From Acidimicrobiaceae bacterium (lineage in GTDB: Bacteria > Actinomycetota > Acidimicrobiia > Acidimicrobiales > Ilumatobacteraceae), in assembly GCA_947490975.1 (NCBI GenBank), contig CANLHV010000033.1, positions 1 to 11,677 on the forward strand: 11,677 nt of DNA, given 5' to 3'. Of the stretch, positions 7,868 through 11,677 are shown one piece after another. Position numbers and translations under genes: made by a program. How positions within the stretch are numbered: position 1 is the first letter of the stretch; every line of letters starts with the position of its first letter. Below the pieces are notes generated by a model. That model did not search any database, was not told the DNA's origin, and was given only the letters and a program-made list of their open reading frames with translations.

Positions 7868-8917
7868 ATGACCGCAAAAGTATTAAAAGTCGGCATCGCG
7901 GGCTATGGCGTCGTCGGCAAGCGCCGTGGCGATTGTGTTGAGCGTCATCCAAATTTGAAACTTGTCGCGGTTTGTGACCGTGTTTTTACGAGCGACGGAG
8001 TCTTGCCAAATGGCGTTGCTCACTTTCGAACATACCAACAACTACTACAACAAGATCTGGACGTGCTGATTGTTTGCATGACAAACGACATTGCGGCTGA
8101 AGCAACTATGGCCGGTTTGAATCTAGGCCTGCATGTTTTTTGCGAGAAACCACCAGGTCGAGACATGAGCGATATCGCGAGTGTGATCGCGACCGAGAAG
8201 AAGAATCCGCAATGCCGACTGATGTACGGCTTCAATCATCGATACCACGACTCAGTGCAAGACGCGATGAAAATTATTCGTAGTGGTCGCTATGGAAACA
8301 TCATCAACATGCGCGGTGTTTACGGCAAGTCAAAATTGATTACTTTCAATCAGGCTGACTGGCGAGCGAAACGAGAGATCGCGGGTGGCGGAGTACTTTT
8401 AGACCAAGGCATCCATATGGTTGATTTAATGCGATTGATCGCTGGCGAGTTTGTGGACGTACAAAGTTTTGTTTCAAACGGTCATTGGGGTTACAACGTC
8501 GAAGACAATGCTTATGCGCTGATGCGCACCGAGCAAGGTGTTGTGGCGATGCTCAATAGTTCGGCAACTCAGTGGCGGCATCAGTTCAGTTTGGATATAA
8601 ATATGCAACGTGGCGGCGTTATTTTGCGCGGCATTTTGACTGGGTCAAAAAGTTATGGCAACGAGACGATGACTCTCGTTACGGCTGATCCAGACCGAGA
8701 TAATGGCGACCCTAAAGAAGAAATTTTTGAATACAACGATGACCCGTCATGGGATCGCGAGATCGCGACGTTCACCCAGTGCATACTCGGCAATGAACCA
8801 GTGCAGAGTGGCACTTCGCAAGATGCATATCGCACCATGAAACTTGTTTACAAAATTTATTACGCCGACCCAATCTGGCGTGATCAATTTAAAATTGAAA
8901 ATCCAGAGGTCGAATAA
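7868..8917 (+). CDS. Gfo/Idh/MocA-family NAD(P)-dependent sugar oxidoreductase
   Basis: A 349-residue protein of normal family length. The N-terminal Rossmann domain has the dinucleotide-binding glycines GIAGYG (residues 9-14) and the EKP motif (93-95, in FCEKPPGRD) that contacts the nicotinamide. The C-terminal domain has the catalytic GGGxxxDxGxH motif at 173-183 followed by Asp186, including Asp179 and His183. Such enzymes oxidise or reduce a sugar, sugar acid or nucleotide-sugar hydroxyl. The substrate cannot be read from sequence, but the location between an aldolase and a phosphatase in a Kdn-like cluster suggests a step in making the aldehyde precursor or adjusting a sugar carbon. The stop codon overlaps the start of the next gene by one base (TAATG), so the two are likely translationally linked. 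Confidence 0.87.
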   Translation: MTAKVLKVGIAGYGVVGKRRGDCVERHPNLKLVAVCDRVFTSDGVLPNGVAHFRTYQQLLQQDLDVLIVCMTNDIAAEATMAGLNLGLHVFCEKPPGRDMSDIASVIATEKKNPQCRLMYGFNHRYHDSVQDAMKIIRSGRYGNIINMRGVYGKSKLITFNQADWRAKREIAGGGVLLDQGIHMVDLMRLIAGEFVDVQSFVSNGHWGYNVEDNAYALMRTEQGVVAMLNSSATQWRHQFSLDINMQRGGVILRGILTGSKSYGNETMTLVTADPDRDNGDPKEEIFEYNDDPSWDREIATFTQCILGNEPVQSGTSQDAYRTMKLVYKIYYADPIWRDQFKIENPEVE

Positions 8918-9741
8918 TGGCAAGTATCACAATAAATGATGTTCATGGCTTTACGGTCTTAGTGACGGAGCTAGTCGAAAAAGTTGGAAAAAAATTTATC
9001 CGAGCAAATAATGTTGCAGCAAAAAATGTAACTGATCTACAAATTGGTGGGCGTGAGATCAAACTTGAAGCCGACACGATGCTCGAAAAAGAACTGATCA
9101 AAGGTTTGAGTCATACTGGTATCGCAATTCTGAGCGAAGAGACGGGCTTCATCCCCGGCAAATCGTTGCCTGAACTTTTGTGGGTGATTGATCCACTTGA
9201 TGGCAGCTATAACTTCAGTCGCAGTCTTGGACCATCAATGATTTCAGTCGCACTTTGGGGCGCGAACGAGCCGATTTTGGGAGTGATGTTTAATCTGGTG
9301 ACCAAGCAGATGATTTTTGGCGGGCCGCAAATTGGTGCTCATCTTGGCAAAAATCCTGTAACAGTTTCAGACCGCACAGATCGTGGTCAGGCGACATTAG
9401 CAACTGGGTTTCCGAGCCGATTTCCAATCAGTGATGCAAAAGCAGTGTCGAGTTTCGCCGAACTTCTCACAAGTTTTGGCAAAGTGCGAATGATTGGGTC
9501 GGCATGTGCATCGCTCGCATTAGTGGCCACAGGCAGTGCTGATGTTTATGCTGAACACAACATTATGTTTTGGGATATTGCCGCTGGATTGGCGATTGTT
9601 AACGGCGCGGGTGGCACTTTTGAGTTAGAAGGCGTCAATTTGCCAGAAGGCATTCATAGTGAACCTTGCACAGTTGTAGCGAGCAACAACAAATTTGATG
9701 TTTCAGTGACGATGTTTGACAAAATGCGTGGTCTCGCATGA
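8917..9741 (+). CDS. Inositol monophosphatase-family sugar phosphatase
   Basis: A 274-residue protein of the usual family length. Metal and catalytic motifs are present: Glu74-Glu75 in LSEETG, DPLDGSYNF at 92-100 (canonical D-P-L-D-G-T/S) and WDIAAG at 219-224, with Asp220 as the third-site metal ligand. These Mg-dependent enzymes remove phosphate from inositol phosphates, sugar phosphates, histidinol phosphate or PAP; sequence alone does not tell which. AGAGG 7 bases upstream supports the ATG at 8917, which overlaps the preceding stop. Its own stop overlaps the next start (ATGA). In this setting a ulosonate-phosphate phosphatase, standing in for KdsC and freeing the hydroxyl for the KdnB-like oxidase, is an attractive inference. 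Confidence 0.88.
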   Translation: MASITINDVHGFTVLVTELVEKVGKKFIRANNVAAKNVTDLQIGGREIKLEADTMLEKELIKGLSHTGIAILSEETGFIPGKSLPELLWVIDPLDGSYNFSRSLGPSMISVALWGANEPILGVMFNLVTKQMIFGGPQIGAHLGKNPVTVSDRTDRGQATLATGFPSRFPISDAKAVSSFAELLTSFGKVRMIGSACASLALVATGSADVYAEHNIMFWDIAAGLAIVNGAGGTFELEGVNLPEGIHSEPCTVVASNNKFDVSVTMFDKMRGLA

Positions 9742-10841
9742 CGATTCTTGACACTGGTGTAAAAATTGTCCGCAATGTCGGACGCTTTACTTTTGGCGAC
9801 GGCGCCGTATCTGGCGTGGCCGATCTAGTTGCCGCAAAGCGAAATGAAAAATCTCCACACGCCGTGTTTTTGATAGATGATTATTTTAAAGACGAGTACT
9901 ACATCGCTAGTTCGCTTGGGGCAAAACCAACTGATGCCGTACATTTCGTCAGCACAGTTGAAGAACCAACAACTCAAGGCATTGACGAGTTAGTTACCGT
10001 ATTGAAGAAATCTGGTCACAGTGAACCGGCAACAATCGTCGGCTTTGGTGGCGGCATAACTCTTGACACAGCCAAAGCAATTTCTAATTTGCTGACAAAC
10101 GGCGGTAAAGCCGCCGATTATCAAGGCTGGGATTTAGTGCGAGTGCCTGGCGTGCACAAGATCGGCGTGCCAACAATCTCGGGCACTGGGTCAGAAGCAA
10201 CACGAACATGTGTGATGACAAATATTGATACTGGTTTGAAGTTGGGCATGAACAGTGACTTCACAGTTTTTGACCATGTAGTGCTCGACCCAAATTTGAC
10301 GCGCACGGTGCCGCGCAACCAATATTTTTATACAGGTATGGATGCTTACATTCATTGCATCGAAGCGCTCGCTGGCTCTTATCGCAACGCAATTGGCGAC
10401 GCCTACTCTCGCGAGACGGTGAACTTGTGTCGCAATGTATTTTTGAGCAACGACATGATGACCGACGAGCGCCGTAGCGATCTAATGGTCGCGAGCTATC
10501 TCGGCGGATGTGCAATCGCCACAAGTTATGTCGGCGTGGTGCACCCATTCTCTGCTGCATTAAGCGTCGTGTTTGGTCTGCATCATTGTGTAGCCAACTG
10601 CATCGTTCTGAATGCTTTGGGTGAGTTCTACCCAGAAGGGCATGCCGAATTTCGCAAGATGATTGAATTGCAAAAAGTTGAATTGCCAAGTGGTGTTTGC
10701 GCAAACCTCACAGACGACCTGCGTGCTGCTCTGATTGCTGCAACTATCAAACATGAAAAACCACTGACGAACGCGCTTGGCAGCAACTTCCGCGCAACAC
10801 TTACCGACGCAAGGATCATCTCGCTGTTCGAGAAGATGTAA
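9738..10841 (+). CDS. kdnB: Iron-containing alcohol dehydrogenase, KdnB-like (3-deoxy-octulosonate 8-oxidase)
   Basis: A 367-residue protein of the group III iron-type alcohol dehydrogenase fold. The NAD(P)-binding GGG (104-106, in GFGGGITLD) and the metal ligands by family pattern, Asp202 and His206 (in GMDAYIHC), His269 and His283, are all present; the His269-His283 spacing of 14 is the family's. From memory, the stretch around YQGWDLV, then VHKIGVPTISGTGSEATRT, TDFTV-like NSDFTVFD, and EFYPEGHAEFR closely follows Shewanella KdnB, which oxidises C8 of Kdo to an aldehyde. The following gene resembles KdnA, as in Shewanella. The start overlaps the phosphatase stop (ATGA), with no strong ribosome binding site, so translation is probably coupled. 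A different alcohol or sugar-acid oxidation is possible if the substrate is not Kdo itself. Confidence 0.8.
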   Translation: MTILDTGVKIVRNVGRFTFGDGAVSGVADLVAAKRNEKSPHAVFLIDDYFKDEYYIASSLGAKPTDAVHFVSTVEEPTTQGIDELVTVLKKSGHSEPATIVGFGGGITLDTAKAISNLLTNGGKAADYQGWDLVRVPGVHKIGVPTISGTGSEATRTCVMTNIDTGLKLGMNSDFTVFDHVVLDPNLTRTVPRNQYFYTGMDAYIHCIEALAGSYRNAIGDAYSRETVNLCRNVFLSNDMMTDERRSDLMVASYLGGCAIATSYVGVVHPFSAALSVVFGLHHCVANCIVLNALGEFYPEGHAEFRKMIELQKVELPSGVCANLTDDLRAALIAATIKHEKPLTNALGSNFRATLTDARIISLFEKM

Positions 10842-10852
10842 AGATCTCAGAG

Positions 10853-10858
10853 TAAAAT
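10853..10858 (+). promoter_or_regulatory. Putative -10 element (TAAAAT) of a leaderless promoter for the KdnA-like gene
   Basis: TAAAAT is close to TATAAT and fits TANNNT. It is followed by exactly 6 bases and the ATG at 10865, which has no ribosome binding site. It lies in the 23-base gap after the KdnB-like gene, so the aminotransferase may have its own promoter as well as read-through from upstream. No -35 was identified. Confidence 0.5.
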
Positions 10859-10864
10859 CAATAC

Positions 10865-11677
10865 ATGCCTGGATACGAGCTAATTGGCGCTGAAGAACAG
10901 GCTGAAGTTGATGATATTTTTCAACACGGTGGAGTCTTGTTCAGGCACTCGTTTGATGCGATCAGACAAGACAGATGGAAGGTTCGTGACTTTGAGCAGG
11001 CATTCGCGAAGTCGCTGGGTGTGCCACATGCACTTGCAGTTACGTCGGGCACGGCCGCACTTCGCGTAGCGCTAGCCGTCTTAGATCTGCAACCAGGCGA
11101 CGAAGTAATCACGCAGAGCTTTACTTTTGTTGCCACGGTTGAGGCGATTATCGAATCGGGTGCGATACCTGTGTGTGCCGACATTGATGGCACGTTGAAT
11201 TTAGATCCAGACTCGTTGAAAAAAATGATCACACCAAAAACAAAAGCAGTTATCGCTGTGCATATGTTGGGCACCCCTGCCAATCTGTTTGAGATTGAAA
11301 AAATTTGTCTTGACAACAAAATCACTTTGATTGAAGATGCGGCATGGGGTTGCGGTGGTTCTCTTGATAGTCGGCCACTGGGTGCTTGGGGTCGCATGGG
11401 CACGTTTAGTTTTGACTTTGCAAAAACCATGACAACAGGTGAAGGTGGCATGGTCGTTTTTCAAAACGAAAAGGACTACAAAGCGGCCGCCGCGTGGCAC
11501 GACCACGGGCATGAAAATAATCCTGCCGTGCCACGTTGGGAAGACACCCGCGCGAGCAGTGGGTTCAACTTTCGGATGACCGAAATGCAGGGCGCTGTTG
11601 GCTTGGCGCAATTGAAAAAACTTGCAACGGTGGTTACAGCGCAACGCAAAAATCGAGACGCAATGTGGGCAGCGATC
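10865..11677 (+). CDS. kdnA: DegT/DnrJ/EryC1/StrS-family PLP aminotransferase, KdnA-like (8-amino-3,8-dideoxy-octulosonate transaminase), 5' part
   Basis: The first 271 codons are present and the gene runs off the right edge. The chain has the sugar aminotransferase fold features: SGTAAL (61-66, phosphate of PLP), Asp158 in LIEDAA (pyridine nitrogen) and the expected Schiff-base lysine Lys187 in FSFDFAKTMTTGEGG. From memory the N-terminus, MPGYELIGAEEQAEV, and the segment QDRWKVRDFE match Shewanella KdnA, which moves an amino group from glutamate to the C8 aldehyde made by KdnB. DHGHENNP (213-220) and NFRMTEMQGAVGLAQL (235-250) are also family-typical. The ATG at 10865 gives the known N-terminus and follows a TAAAAT element by 6 bases. 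A general sugar aminotransferase is the alternative, but the KdnB-like neighbour supports the specific call. Confidence 0.82.
   Translation, partial: MPGYELIGAEEQAEVDDIFQHGGVLFRHSFDAIRQDRWKVRDFEQAFAKSLGVPHALAVTSGTAALRVALAVLDLQPGDEVITQSFTFVATVEAIIESGAIPVCADIDGTLNLDPDSLKKMITPKTKAVIAVHMLGTPANLFEIEKICLDNKITLIEDAAWGCGGSLDSRPLGAWGRMGTFSFDFAKTMTTGEGGMVVFQNEKDYKAAAAWHDHGHENNPAVPRWEDTRASSGFNFRMTEMQGAVGLAQLKKLATVVTAQRKNRDAMWAAI

Noticed and set aside
10261..10704. 147-residue minus-strand open frame inside the KdnB-like gene
   Set aside because: Rich in Arg, His, Cys and Ser, with no motif; it is a shadow of the dehydrogenase codons.
10921..11451. 176-residue minus-strand open frame opposite the KdnA-like gene
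   Set aside because: The plus strand encodes a clear PLP aminotransferase with all key residues here, so the reverse frame is spurious.

Overview
This window looks chromosomal and probably comes from an actinobacterium, most likely of the Acidimicrobiia type. Evidence for this: a YlbL-type PDZ/Lon-like protease and a UPF0182 membrane protein in the same block (these two are neighbours in many actinobacteria), a DivIVA-domain coiled-coil protein, several starts with a TANNNT-N6-ATG leaderless signature, and moderate GC judged by eye. The lineage call is inference; no phylogeny was run.

Left edge (1-503, minus strand): the 5' end of a LegB-type sugar-nucleotide 4,6-dehydratase (extended SDR), preceded in the same operon by a small two-helix membrane protein. 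Central block (490-6528, plus strand): YlbL-like protease, then a 629-residue DivIVA-domain protein with a Cys/His-rich C-terminus resembling the phage Mu gpF (minor head protein) domain, then the large seven-helix UPF0182 protein. A convergent 127-residue coiled-coil protein (6536-6919, minus) and an initiator tRNA-fMet (6965-7041, plus) follow.

Right block (7088 to the edge, plus strand): five tightly packed sugar-metabolism genes: HpcH/HpaI-family 2-keto-3-deoxy aldolase, Gfo/Idh/MocA oxidoreductase, inositol-monophosphatase-family phosphatase, an iron-type alcohol dehydrogenase resembling KdnB (Kdo 8-oxidase), and the start of a PLP aminotransferase resembling KdnA (8-amino-Kdo transaminase). 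Three of them are translationally coupled or overlapping. The KdnB/KdnA pair is known from Gram-negative Shewanella, where it makes 8-amino-8-deoxy-Kdo for LPS. Finding it in a probable LPS-less actinobacterium, beside an aldolase and a phosphatase that could build and dephosphorylate a 3-deoxy-ulosonic acid, suggests an uncharacterised route to an 8-amino-ulosonic acid for a surface glycan. This is the most interesting system in the window. The LegB gene at the other end hints that sugar-acid or surface-glycan genes flank the housekeeping block on both sides.
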